Of a stretch of 15,508 bases of DNA, positions 6,909-15,284 are shown piece by piece. The number at the start of each line of letters is the position of its first letter. Positions within the stretch are counted from its first letter, which is position 1. The stretch covers positions 699-16,206 of the forward strand of contig PMMN01000077.1 in assembly GCA_003162235.1 (NCBI GenBank). The letters are read 5' to 3'. Made by a program: the position numbers and the translations under genes. The DNA comes from Actinomycetota bacterium (GTDB taxonomy: Bacteria > Actinomycetota > Thermoleophilia > Gaiellales > Gaiellaceae). The notes below the pieces were generated by a model. It was not told where the DNA came from. It saw only the letters and a program-made list of their open reading frames with translations, and searched no databases.

Positions 6909-7079
6909 CGGGGATACGTCTCGGTAATCGTCGCCGGGCCGCTACGCTGCTCTGGGGCGCGGGCGACGGGGTTTCTCGATCACTACGGGCTGCTGCGCAC
7001 GATCGAGCAGTCGGGGCGGCTGCCGTTGCTCGAGCAGTCGGGATCGGCGGCCCCGGTCACAGTAATCTGGCGCCCCTAG
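6909..7079 (+). pseudogene. 3' remnant of a phosphoesterase (alkaline/acid phosphatase-like) gene
   Basis: In this frame the translation reads VSVIVAGP (6918-6941), then SGARAT, then LDHYGLLRTIEQS, and ends PVTVIWRP before a stop at 7077-7079. This resembles the C-terminal end of bacterial phosphoesterase-family proteins (phosphatidylinositol-3-phosphatase type), where VIVAGP..RPG is followed by DHYSLLRTIED and a final PI.G.W segment. No start or upstream catalytic domain exists: the frame upstream runs antisense through the signal-peptide end of the DUF6636-like gene. A duplication of CGAGCAGTCGGG within it (7003-7014 and 7030-7041 region) may be part of its decay. The identification rests on remembered motifs. 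Confidence 0.5.
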
Positions 7080-7112
7080 CGTGTTCCGCTGGCTGCGGAG
7101 AGTCGAGCCCTA

Positions 7113-7275
7113 AACCCCTATACTCCCCCCGCTGTGATACGGAGCTCTCCGTGACAGAGAAACCCTTCTCTCCGTACTTTGCCCTGCCCGAAGATCGGTC
7201 TTCGGGCCGATTCGCCTCCCTTGGCCGCGCGAGAGGGCTCCGGTGGTTAACGCAGCCACGGTAGGAAGAGGCTGA
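7113..7275 (+). promoter_or_regulatory. Hairpin-rich leader before the ABC exporter genes
   Basis: A TATACT hexamer (7119-7124) could be a -10 box, although no good -35 is visible. Downstream are three consecutive inverted repeats. They are ACGGAG/CTCCGT around 7139-7152, AGAGAA/TTCTCT around 7157-7172, and a perfect 9-bp stem GCCCGAAGA (7186-7194) / TCTTCGGGC (7199-7207) closed by the tetraloop TCGG. AGGAAG at 7263-7268 is the ribosome binding site of the gene at 7276. The arrangement suggests a structured 5' untranslated RNA; I could not match it to a known riboswitch class. Confidence 0.4.
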
Positions 7276-8316
7276 GTGTCGGCGCTCTTACCGCCTGCCG
7301 ACGCCGCAGTAGGGCGAAACGGGTCAGAATCGCCGCCGGTCGTGGTCGCAGCATCGGACCTCGTGCGCCATTTCGGTGACGTCGTTGCCGTCAGCGGGGT
7401 CTCGTTCGAAGTGGGCGAGGGCGAGATCTTCGGCTTTCTCGGACCGAACGGCGCCGGCAAGTCGACGACGATCAACATGCTCTGCACTCTGCTGCAGCCG
7501 ACCTCCGGCAGCGCCCGCATCGCCGGCTATGACGTCGTCCGAGAGCCGCTCAAGGTGCGGAGCCACATCGGTCTCGTTTTTCAAGACACGACTCTAGACG
7601 ACTACTTGACGGCGTCCGAGAACCTCCGCTTCCACGCCGAGCTCTACGGCGTCGAGCCCGAACTCCGGGCCGAACGGCTCGAGCTGGTGCTTTCCATGGT
7701 CGACCTCGCGGAGCGCAGAGACCATCTCGTAGGCACCTTTTCGGGCGGCATGAAGCGACGCCTGGAGATCGCGCGCGGTCTCATCCACTCGCCGCGCGTC
7801 CTCTTCCTCGACGAGCCGACCGTCGGCCTCGATCCGCAGACGCGGGCGCATATCTGGGAGTACATCCACGAGCTCCGGGATCGGGAGGCGATCACCATCT
7901 TTCTGACCACGCACTACATGGACGAGGCCGAGCACTGCAGCCGGATCGCGATCGTGGACAACGGGGCGTTGGTCGTCGTCAACACGCCCGACGCGCTTAA
8001 GGCGATGATCGGCAAGGACCGGATCGAGCTCCAGGTGCCCGACAGCGAGGCGACGATCGCCGCGCTGGGCAAGCAGTTCTCGCTCGAAGCGACGGTCAGC
8101 GAGGGCGCGGTCACCTTCCACGTTGCTAACGGCGAGGAGTTCGTACCAAAGCTTTTCGCCGGGCTTGGACAGCCGATCAGCTCGATCCGGGTCTCGCGGC
8201 CGACGCTCGACGACGTCTTCATGACCTACACGGGCCGCACGATTCGTGACGCTGAGGCCTCGGCGGGCGAGCGGATGCGAAGCCACCCTCGAATGCGCAG
8301 GCGGGGAGGACGCTAG
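7276..8316 (+). CDS. ABC exporter ATP-binding protein, DrrA type
   Basis: Cytoplasmic ATPase subunit of an ABC-2 type exporter. The 346-residue sequence has Walker [10 protein letters not shown] at 56-64, a Q-loop ([18 protein letters not shown]), the signature SGGMK at 156-160, Walker B with [11 protein letters not shown] (D179, E180), and the switch histidine in [11 protein letters not shown]. The C-terminal ~100 residues match the regulatory extension of DrrA-type proteins, which export drugs or lipids; the residues [15 protein letters not shown] are typical. The first ~20 residues before the fold are an unusual low-complexity extension, so a later start is possible, but the GTG at 7276 has a good ribosome binding site (AGGAAG). 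The permease gene starts 2 bases after this stop codon, showing an operon. The substrate cannot be read from the sequence. Confidence 0.93.
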   Translation: MSALLPPADAAVGRNGSESPPVVVAASDLVRHFGDVVAVSGVSFEVGEGEIFGFLGPNGAGKSTTINMLCTLLQPTSGSARIAGYDVVREPLKVRSHIGLVFQDTTLDDYLTASENLRFHAELYGVEPELRAERLELVLSMVDLAERRDHLVGTFSGGMKRRLEIARGLIHSPRVLFLDEPTVGLDPQTRAHIWEYIHELRDREAITIFLTTHYMDEAEHCSRIAIVDNGALVVVNTPDALKAMIGKDRIELQVPDSEATIAALGKQFSLEATVSEGAVTFHVANGEEFVPKLFAGLGQPISSIRVSRPTLDDVFMTYTGRTIRDAEASAGERMRSHPRMRRRGGR

Positions 8317-8318
8317 CC

Positions 8319-9179
8319 GTGGCCACGAGTGCCCCAGTTGTCGCTCCGGCTCATCTCGCCGGCGGCGATCTCGGCTCCGACCTGAGGGCGGTGAAGGTCG
8401 TCTGGCGCCGGGAGCTGCTCCGCTTCTTCCGCAACCGCCTGCGGCTACTCACCTCGTTCGTTCAGCCGATTCTCTTCCTGCTCGTCATCGGTACCGGCTT
8501 CGGCGCTCTTGCGCCCTCGAGTGGCAGCGTCAACTTCAAGACCTTCATGTTCCCGGGCATCCTCGCCATGACCGTTCTTTTCACGGCGCTTTTCTCCGCG
8601 ATCTCGATTGTCTGGGACCGCGAGTTCGGCTTTCTGCGCGAGATGCTCGTCGCGCCGGTGCGGCGTGGCGCGATCGTTGTCGGAAAGTGCGCGGGCGGTG
8701 CCACCACAGCAGTCATCCAGGGCGCGCTGATGCTGCTCTTGGCCGGCCTCGTCGGCGTTCCCTACTCGCCCGGCCTGCTCCTGACGCTGCTCGGTGAGAT
8801 GGTCATCGTCGCGATCGCGCTGACCGCGCTGGGCGTGCTCCTCGCCAGCCGGATGAGCGAGATCCAGTCGTTCCAGGCAGTCATGCAATTCGTCGTTATG
8901 CCCATGTTCTTCCTCTCCGGCGCCATCTTTCCGCCAAGCAACCTGCCGCAGTGGCTCTCGGTGCTGACGCGCCTCGATCCGCTCGCCTACGGGGTTGATC
9001 CGATGCGCCGCGCCGTCTTCACTCACGTCAGCGCGACTCCGGCTCTACAAGCGCGCCTGAACGCAGGCATCACCTGGGGCGGCTGGCGACTGCCGATCGG
9101 GCTCGAGCTAGGCATCGTCGCGGCGGTAGCGGTCGTCTCTCTGGCTCTAGCTGTCTGGCAATTCAGCAAGGCGGAGTGA
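8319..9179 (+). CDS. ABC-2 type exporter permease, DrrB type
   Basis: Membrane partner of the ATPase encoded just upstream. The 286-residue protein starts with a cytoplasmic stretch and an amphipathic segment (VVWRRELLRFFRNRLRLL), typical of DrrB/NodJ permeases. It then has six hydrophobic segments: near 45-62, 77-100, 125-150, 155-175, 185-205 (containing MFFLSGAIFPPSNLPQWL, a family hallmark) and 258-280. The conserved LDPLAYGVDPMRR segment lies in the last external region. The GTG at 8319 is preceded by a strong GGGGAGGA (8303-8310). The 2-base gap to the ATPase gene implies translational coupling. A T-rich stretch follows the stop. Confidence 0.92.
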   Translation: MATSAPVVAPAHLAGGDLGSDLRAVKVVWRRELLRFFRNRLRLLTSFVQPILFLLVIGTGFGALAPSSGSVNFKTFMFPGILAMTVLFTALFSAISIVWDREFGFLREMLVAPVRRGAIVVGKCAGGATTAVIQGALMLLLAGLVGVPYSPGLLLTLLGEMVIVAIALTALGVLLASRMSEIQSFQAVMQFVVMPMFFLSGAIFPPSNLPQWLSVLTRLDPLAYGVDPMRRAVFTHVSATPALQARLNAGITWGGWRLPIGLELGIVAAVAVVSLALAVWQFSKAE

Positions 9180-9183
9180 GCCG

Positions 9184-9202
9184 ATCGGTTTCGCGATTTT
9201 TT
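9184..9202 (+). terminator. Possible terminator after the ABC genes
   Basis: A short ATCG/CGAT stem (9184-9187, 9194-9197) runs into six T residues (9197-9202) just after the permease stop codon. The T-run is the longest in this GC-rich stretch, but the stem has only 4 bp, so activity is uncertain. The region 9180-9302 separates convergent genes and shows nothing else. Confidence 0.35.
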
Positions 9203-9302
9203 CTCCTCTCTCGCTGGGTTGATACCGCGTTCCGCCCCGTGGGAGGATGGGAGAGAACCAACGAGGTGTCCGAAACCTGGGCCGCGCGCCGCGCCGAAAC
9301 TC

Positions 9303-10211
9303 TCAGCGCCTGCGTTTCCGCTTCGCCGGGACCTCGGCCACCAGCGGCTCCAGGTGAGTCGTGACCGAAGCATGCGGAAGCGCGGTCTGGATATCCCGCT
9401 CGATTCGCTCCAGTAACCCGTGGCCCCGCTCGACCGTCCAGCGCCCGGGAACCTGAACGTCGACCGAGATGAAAGAGCGCCGTCCCGAGCTCCGTGTCCG
9501 TAGCGTCTTGAAGCCAACTCCTTCCTTGCGGTAAGGGGCAAGCGCCGTCTCGATCGCGGCCTGTTCCTCCAGCGGCAGCGCGTGATCCATCAAACCTCCG
9601 CCGGAACGGCGGATCAGACGCACGCCCGTGACGACGATGTTGAGCGCCACCGCGAGCGCGACGATCGGATCGAGCGGATGCCAGCCGCTGACAGCGACAG
9701 CGATCACCCCCGCGACGACTCCCGCCGAGGTGACGACGTCGGTCATCAGGTGGCGCCCGTCCGCCTCGACGGTGATCGAGCGATGCCGGCGCCCGGCACG
9801 AATCAGCATCGTCGCTACGCCAAGGTTGATCAGCGACGCTGCGACCGAGACCGCCAGCCCCGGCCCCACCGACTCCAGCGCCTGGGGATGAAGCAGCCGC
9901 CCCACGGCAACCCAGCCGATCGACGCCGCGGCGGCGATGATGAAGACTCCTTCCGCCCCGGCGGCGAAGTACTCGGCCTTCTCGTGCCCGAACACGTGCT
10001 CTTCGTCGGGCGGCAGCGTCGCCCAGCGCACCATTACCAGCGCCAGGGTCGCCGCCATCAGATTCACCAGCGATTCGATAGCGTCCGAGAGCAGCCCCAC
10101 CGAGCCCGTCATCCGCCAGGCCAGCGTCTTGAGCGTGATCGTCGCCAGTGCGGCCGCGATCGACATCCACATCAGCCGGGTTAGCAGCTTGCGTTGGGAG
10201 AGAGCGGGCAT
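9303..10211 (-). CDS. Cation diffusion facilitator (CDF) family metal transporter
   Basis: A proton-coupled divalent metal exporter of the inner membrane. From the ATG at 10211 it has 302 residues, almost exactly the size of E. coli FieF. Six membrane segments are followed by a cytoplasmic domain of about 90 residues (from ~210) ending in a basic KRKRRR. The TM5 metal site has H154 and D158 (HLMTD). The TM2 site reads D43-A-I-E46-S-L-V-N50, so the positions equivalent to FieF D45 and D49 are glutamate and asparagine. The loop HVFGHEKAE (H72, H76) is conserved. A TTG at 10262 would add 17 Arg/Ala-rich residues with no ribosome binding site and was not chosen. The substrate (Zn, Fe, Mn, Co) cannot be assigned. 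Confidence 0.9.
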   Translation of the reverse strand: MPALSQRKLLTRLMWMSIAAALATITLKTLAWRMTGSVGLLSDAIESLVNLMAATLALVMVRWATLPPDEEHVFGHEKAEYFAAGAEGVFIIAAAASIGWVAVGRLLHPQALESVGPGLAVSVAASLINLGVATMLIRAGRRHRSITVEADGRHLMTDVVTSAGVVAGVIAVAVSGWHPLDPIVALAVALNIVVTGVRLIRRSGGGLMDHALPLEEQAAIETALAPYRKEGVGFKTLRTRSSGRRSFISVDVQVPGRWTVERGHGLLERIERDIQTALPHASVTTHLEPLVAEVPAKRKRRR

Positions 10212-10385
10212 GCGGGGGAGGGTAGCCGGTGTGTCTCCGGCGCGGCGAGCTCTTCGGCCCAACTCGGCCGGGGCCGTATTTCGGGGTCGATGCTCGACGG
10301 AGAGACGGAGGGCGACGTGACATAGCGACGCGAACTCGCGCTTCCCGCGCAGTGCCCCAACCCCGTTCGCTTTACTTCACGGTGG

Positions 10386-11012
10386 ATGGATAACCGCTCG
10401 ACATCCGCTCCCATGCTCCCCGCCACGCGCCCGGAGGCGCAGAAGTTCGCCGCCAAACGCTCTTCGATCGTGCTTCTGATCGGTTTCGGGGGGCTCGCAC
10501 TGATCGCCTTGACCCGGTTCGGGGGGGCGGGCGGGACGATCAGCGCCAAGGGGATCGGGCCGCTCGCGATCGGGAAGGCGACCATCCCGGAGATGCAACG
10601 CTGGGCGCGCGGACCGGTCAACTTCTGGTTCCGGAACAAGGGCGGTACGCCCGTCCACTTCGAGGGCAAGCTCTGGGAGTACGACTGCATCGGCGAAGGT
10701 ACGACCTTCGGCGCGCCCTGCCGCACGCTCTTCGGCTTCAGGAACGGGTTCCTGACCTCTGTCGAGACCAACGACCCGCGCTACTTCAGCGACCGCGGCA
10801 CGCACATCGGTACGCCGTTCGAACAGACGCTAGAGCGCGAGATCGGTACCTGGTCGGGCTGGAGCACTGCCTGTCCGCACATCTCCCTACCTGCCGCGAA
10901 GGGTGTCACCTACCTCGCCACCGTCTCCAGGAACGCCGGCAATCCGAAGGGCTTCATCACCGGTTTCTACTTGAGCGAGGCGCCGAGCTCGTTTCGCTTC
11001 TGCGCCTCCTGA
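10386..11012 (+). CDS. Unrecognised membrane-anchored protein with four cysteines
   Basis: I do not recognise a named family. The 208-residue product has a basic N-terminus (FAAKR) and one hydrophobic segment at about 27-43 (SIVLLIGFGGLALIALT), a signal anchor without an obvious cleavage site, so the remainder is probably outside the membrane. Just after the anchor comes GIGPLAIGKAT (residues 56-66), like the short GIGP...G motif that opens many small exported actinobacterial proteins. Four cysteines (C101, C112, C163, C206) could form two disulfides. The ATG at 10386 directly follows GGTGG, closer than usual. It is convergent with the heliorhodopsin gene, with only 21 bases between the stop codons. 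The 174-base gap to the divergent transporter gene shows no clear promoter. Confidence 0.75.
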   Translation: MDNRSTSAPMLPATRPEAQKFAAKRSSIVLLIGFGGLALIALTRFGGAGGTISAKGIGPLAIGKATIPEMQRWARGPVNFWFRNKGGTPVHFEGKLWEYDCIGEGTTFGAPCRTLFGFRNGFLTSVETNDPRYFSDRGTHIGTPFEQTLEREIGTWSGWSTACPHISLPAAKGVTYLATVSRNAGNPKGFITGFYLSEAPSSFRFCAS

Positions 11013-11033
11013 CGCCCGGTAGTCGGTCGGCGG

Positions 11034-11825
11034 TTACTTCATCAGCGTCGGGAAGAAGACCTGCCAGGCGAGCAGGCTCTTGGCGACCAGGCTCAGCACC
11101 AGATAGCCGCGCTCGCCGAAGAGATAACTCCGCCAGGGGCCGTTGCGCCGGTATTGGAGAAACATGTTCAGGGCGAAACTGTTGAAGAGGACGAACAGCG
11201 AGGCGAAGATGCCGAAGACGAAGCCCGGAACGTTGCCGGTCTGATTCTGTGAGTAGCCGATCTGGACGGCGATTGCGATCCAGGGCACGGCTCCCGCGAT
11301 GCAGCCGTAGACGAACGGGCGCCAGATCACCGGTCGGCCGAGCCTGTTCGCGCGTTCCATCGCTAGCCCGAACAGGATCATGGCCGCGTTGACGCCGAAG
11401 ATCGCGATCAACGCCGAGAGCTCGCTGATGCCGGTCAGCATGGCGATCAGCACGACCATCAGCGAGGCACTCAGCGAGTACTCCCACCAGCGCGCAGGGT
11501 TGCGCTCGATTGCCAGGTTGCGCTCGTACCAGCGGTGAATGCGCGGAGCTGCCATCATCCCGTGATCCAGCGCGGCCAGAAGCAAGAAGGCCGCCACGGC
11601 CAGTCCGATGCGAAGGTTGTAGACGTTGTTCGTGCTCGCCGCGGTGCCGGGCGGGCCCCTGAGGAAGCTGATCGTGATCGGCAGCGTGAAGGAGTTGGAA
11701 AGGGCGAGGATGACGGCAGCCTGGCCGGCGTGCAGGAAGGCGAGCGAGGCGTTCCAGATCCGCAGGCGCCGGTAGGTGGCGAGCTCCGCAGTGGCTGCCT
11801 TCCCCGTCTCGGCTGCTTTCGGCAT
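11034..11825 (-). CDS. Heliorhodopsin (retinal-binding seven-helix photoreceptor)
   Basis: Heliorhodopsins are light-absorbing retinal proteins with inverted membrane orientation and no established ion transport; their role is mostly unsettled. The 263-residue product has seven hydrophobic segments (about 23-44, 70-93, 115-134, 136-155, 167-187, 200-222, 233-258). The last contains the Schiff-base lysine K249 in LVAKSLLAWQ. TM3 starts with NPARWWEYS, giving the counterion E115. H32, H88 and S245 match the positions I recall for H23, H80 and S237 of the reference protein 48C12 (E107, K241), with a near-constant offset of 8-9. The ATG at 11825 has a strong ribosome binding site 5 bases ahead. 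The open frame continues upstream to 12245, but that part is Arg/Pro-rich and not membrane-like. No retinal-synthesis gene is in the window. Confidence 0.93.
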   Translation of the reverse strand: MPKAAETGKAATAELATYRRLRIWNASLAFLHAGQAAVILALSNSFTLPITISFLRGPPGTAASTNNVYNLRIGLAVAAFLLLAALDHGMMAAPRIHRWYERNLAIERNPARWWEYSLSASLMVVLIAMLTGISELSALIAIFGVNAAMILFGLAMERANRLGRPVIWRPFVYGCIAGAVPWIAIAVQIGYSQNQTGNVPGFVFGIFASLFVLFNSFALNMFLQYRRNGPWRSYLFGERGYLVLSLVAKSLLAWQVFFPTLMK

Positions 11826-12398
11826 CGTTCCCCTCCCCCTTCTGTCCGGGCGAGGCGCCCCGCCCTGGGGAGCGCTCTTGCAGTTTCCCACGCGGCCGGG
11901 GGAAGGTAAACACGCGCCGCGCCTGCGCCTTCTCCTAGTCGGGCTGGAGCTTTCGTACCTGTTTGGCACCCGCGAGTGACCCGGGAGCCGTTGTCCGCAA
12001 TCAGCGGAGCTCGAAATCGGGCGATTGCCGTGGCGCTCGACCGCGATGAGGCGCTCCACGGGGCCGCGGCCGCGCGCGGCGCTTGAACGGCTCGGCCTGA
12101 TGGAGCTAGGCGGATTAGAACCTGGGCGCCTCTCGCGCTCTCGGGGCGCCGCTGGACGTGCAGCGCCGGAGGGGACAGTGTTATTACGCGGCCCCGTAGA
12201 GCGATGCGCGGCCAGCGGTGTCAGGCGGCCCCGTAGGCCGGTCACGCCCGTCCGGAAGGAGCATCCGGCCGAGGAAGCGAGATGGAGGAGGCAGGCTGCC
12301 GCGTCTCGTACTACCTTGTGCGAACCGCTCTTATTCGAGCTCGAGATCTTCGTGACTGCTCAGATGCCCATTTCCGTTTCTAGCGGCGGATCTTCCCG
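11826..12398. other. 573-base divergent spacer between heliorhodopsin and capA
   Basis: No convincing gene was found on either strand. An open + frame at 12025-12411 encodes an Arg-rich peptide with no recognisable fold. The stretch contains a direct repeat, GCGGCCCCGTAG at 12188-12199 and 12225-12236 (37-base period), and a small GGAA-loop hairpin (TCC-GGAA-GGA) near 12251-12260. The minus-strand promoter of the heliorhodopsin gene and the plus-strand promoter of capA must lie here or within neighbouring genes, but no good -35/-10 pair stands out. Confidence 0.4.
11831..11839 (-). promoter_or_regulatory. Ribosome binding site fixing the heliorhodopsin start
   Basis: On the minus strand the sequence GGGGGAGGG ends 5 bases before the ATG at 11825, a near-ideal Shine-Dalgarno. 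It argues against the longer frame that opens upstream at 12245. Confidence 0.75.
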
Positions 12399-13601
12399 GT
12401 GTCGTCGCTGACGCCCGAAGAACGCCGGCAGCGGCGCGAAACCAGGCGCAGGCGCATTCGGCGCCGGCGTATCGGTGCGCTCGTCTTCCTCGCCCTGGCG
12501 GCGGCGGGCCTCTTTGCTGGACTGACCATCAACGGCGCCCGTGCGGACCGGGGAGTGCTCGGGACCGACTCGTCCTCCACCGGCACGACCGGCACGACTA
12601 CGACCACGACGACCACGACCACCACGACCACGACCAAGCCCACCGAAGAGCCGCGCGGACGGCTCGGGAGCGGCCGCGCCGTCACGCTCGCCTTCGGCGG
12701 CGACGTCCACTTCGAAGGCATCGTCAGGTCGAGACTCGACGCGAGTCCGTCCTTACCCTTCGCCCCAATCGCCCCGGTGCTCCGCCGCGCCGATCTCGCC
12801 ATGGTCAACCTCGAGACCACGGTCAGCTATCGAGGCTCGCCGACCCGCGGCAAGGATTACACCTTCCGCGCTCCACCAACTGCTTTCGCTGCGCTCAAGT
12901 CGGGTGGTGTCGACTTGGCCACGGTCGCCAACAACCACGGCGTCGACTACGGCATCGTTTCTCTCCTCGACACCCTCCGCTACGCCAGGCGCTACCACTT
13001 CCCGCTCGTCGGCGGCGGTCTCAATGCTACCCAGGCCTACGCGCCCTACAAGGTCATGATCAAGGGACAGCGGATCTCGATCCTTGCCGCCTCGCAGGTG
13101 ATCGACTCCAACCTCATCTCGCTCTGGACGGCCGGTCCGGGCAAGCCCGGGATCGCCTCGGCCTTCGAGGTCGGACGTCTCACCGCCGCGGTCAGGGCCG
13201 CGCGCAAGAAGTCAGACACCGTCGTCGTCTACCTCCACTACGGCGAGGAGCGCCACGGCTGCCCCGACAGCATGCAGGAGAGCATCGCCCGCAGCCTGAT
13301 CGCGGCCGGCGCCGACATCGTCGTCGGCTCGCACGCCCACCAGCAGCAGGGCGCCGGCAGGCTCGGTCAGGCATTCGTCGACTATGGCCTCGGCAACTTC
13401 GTCTGGTACTCGCAGGGCAGCGTCGCCAGCACCACCACCGGCGTGCTCGAGGTGACCGTCACCGGTCGCCGCATCGACGGCTACTCCTGGATTCCGGCGA
13501 CGCTCATCAACGGCTCGCCCACCCCGCGCACCGGCAGCGCCCGCACGGCCGCGATCTCGAGCTGGCGCAGCCTGCGCAGCTGCACGAACCTGGGGCCTTG
13601 A
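12399..13601 (+). CDS. CapA-family protein (poly-gamma-glutamate capsule synthesis-like), membrane-anchored
   Basis: The CapA family has a calcineurin-like metallophosphoesterase fold linked to capsule or cell-wall polymers. This 400-residue protein has a very basic N-terminus (RRRRIRRRRI), a membrane anchor at about 25-44, and a linker with 14 consecutive threonines (66-79). The CapA domain follows from about residue 92. Its motifs are all present: FGGDVHF (D102, H104), NLETTV (N137, E139), NNHGVDYG (N179, H180, D183), HYGEE, and GSHAH (H312, H314) followed by QQQGAG. The domain should therefore lie outside the membrane, and the Thr linker may span the wall or be glycosylated. The GTG at 12399 lacks a strong ribosome binding site but is the only start giving the anchor. 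A hairpin follows the stop codon. Confidence 0.88.
   Translation: MSSLTPEERRQRRETRRRRIRRRRIGALVFLALAAAGLFAGLTINGARADRGVLGTDSSSTGTTGTTTTTTTTTTTTTTKPTEEPRGRLGSGRAVTLAFGGDVHFEGIVRSRLDASPSLPFAPIAPVLRRADLAMVNLETTVSYRGSPTRGKDYTFRAPPTAFAALKSGGVDLATVANNHGVDYGIVSLLDTLRYARRYHFPLVGGGLNATQAYAPYKVMIKGQRISILAASQVIDSNLISLWTAGPGKPGIASAFEVGRLTAAVRAARKKSDTVVVYLHYGEERHGCPDSMQESIARSLIAAGADIVVGSHAHQQQGAGRLGQAFVDYGLGNFVWYSQGSVASTTTGVLEVTVTGRRIDGYSWIPATLINGSPTPRTGSARTAAISSWRSLRSCTNLGP
12594..12635 (+). repeat. Threonine-codon microsatellite inside the capA-like gene
   Basis: Fourteen consecutive threonine codons, mostly alternating ACG and ACC with one ACT, form a near-tandem hexanucleotide repeat (ACGACC). It is prone to length change in steps of one codon or more without breaking the frame, which would alter the length of the linker between the membrane anchor and the CapA domain. 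Confidence 0.85.
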
Positions 13602-13954
13602 GGTTCGGCGCTCGGTAGCGCCGAGGGCACTTCTTTCCGCCGCCCGCCACCGAGCCACCCACCCGCGGGGTTGTGACAAAGTACTGTCTCGAAGAGGCGA
13701 GAAACGCTCCTCGATGTGCCGATTCTGAGCGGAAATAGGAACGTGGCCTCTTATAGCGCACCACGTTACGCCGCCCGCCGCCTTTTACCACGCACCCGCG
13801 GGGTCGGAGCACGGTATCAACGATCGAGAGCATCAAACGCCAGCAAATGCGCCAAAACCGTGCCAATCGTTCGAACCCGGTTTTCGGTTCATTGGAGCTA
13901 GCCCGGTCGCCATCGCGCGCCACTCCGGGCTCTCCGGTATACAACGGAGCACAG
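13602..13954. other. 353-base spacer before cysS with a duplicated motif pair
   Basis: No gene was found. CGCCGCCCGCC followed by ACCCGCGGGGT occurs twice with similar internal spacing, at 13638-13671 and 13769-13804, about 131 bases apart; the second half contains the palindrome CCCGCGGG. Between them lies an AT-richer patch with TTATAG at 13751-13756. A stem AAAACCG/CGGTTTT (13854-13860, 13878-13884) and GCCCGG/CCGGGC (around 13901-13930) lie nearer to cysS. This is probably the cysS promoter and leader. No T-box signature (GGTGG.ACCGCG) was found. Confidence 0.45.
13605..13624 (+). terminator. Strong hairpin after the capA-like gene
   Basis: TCGGCGCT (13605-13612) and AGCGCCGA (13617-13624) form a perfect 8-bp GC-rich stem with a CGGT tetraloop, starting 4 bases after the stop codon. 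A loose T-rich stretch (TTCTTT, 13631-13636) follows after a short spacer. The position and stem strength fit a transcription terminator, although the U-tract is displaced. Confidence 0.5.
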
Positions 13955-15280
<1,326 letters not shown>

Positions 15281-15284
15281 GGCG

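Noticed and set aside
8445..9026. Minus-strand open frame opposite the ABC permease
   Set aside because: It is a shadow of the permease codons, rich in Glu, His, Asp and Arg, with no recognisable fold.
10212..10262. TTG start at 10262 for the CDF transporter
   Set aside because: It would add 17 Arg/Ala-rich residues without a ribosome binding site and exceed the family length; the ATG at 10211 fits the FieF alignment.
9163..10323. Minus-strand open frame of 386 codons overlapping the CDF gene in another frame
   Set aside because: Its translation is Arg/Gly-rich with no membrane or domain pattern, while the alternative frame gives a full CDF transporter.
11826..12245. N-terminal extension of about 140 residues on the heliorhodopsin frame
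   Set aside because: The extension is Arg/Pro/Ser-rich with no domain character, while the ATG at 11825 has a near-ideal ribosome binding site and gives the normal heliorhodopsin length.
12245..12275. SRP RNA-like TCC-GGAA-GGA hairpin
   Set aside because: The conserved asymmetric bulge (CAGG opposite AGCAG) of SRP RNA domain IV is not formed, and no longer stem surrounds it.
12025..12411. Open + frame of 128 codons in the heliorhodopsin-capA spacer, containing ELGGLEPGRLSRSR
   Set aside because: The peptide resembles the spurious translations that arise antisense to tRNA T-arms, so the minus strand was checked for a tRNA (GGTTCTAATCC near 12110). The T-stem does not pair and no acceptor or D-arm partner was found, so neither a gene nor a tRNA is called.
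13680..13954. T-box riboswitch upstream of cysS
   Set aside because: No T-box bulge sequence or antiterminator was found, so the stems seen there are not assigned to this class.
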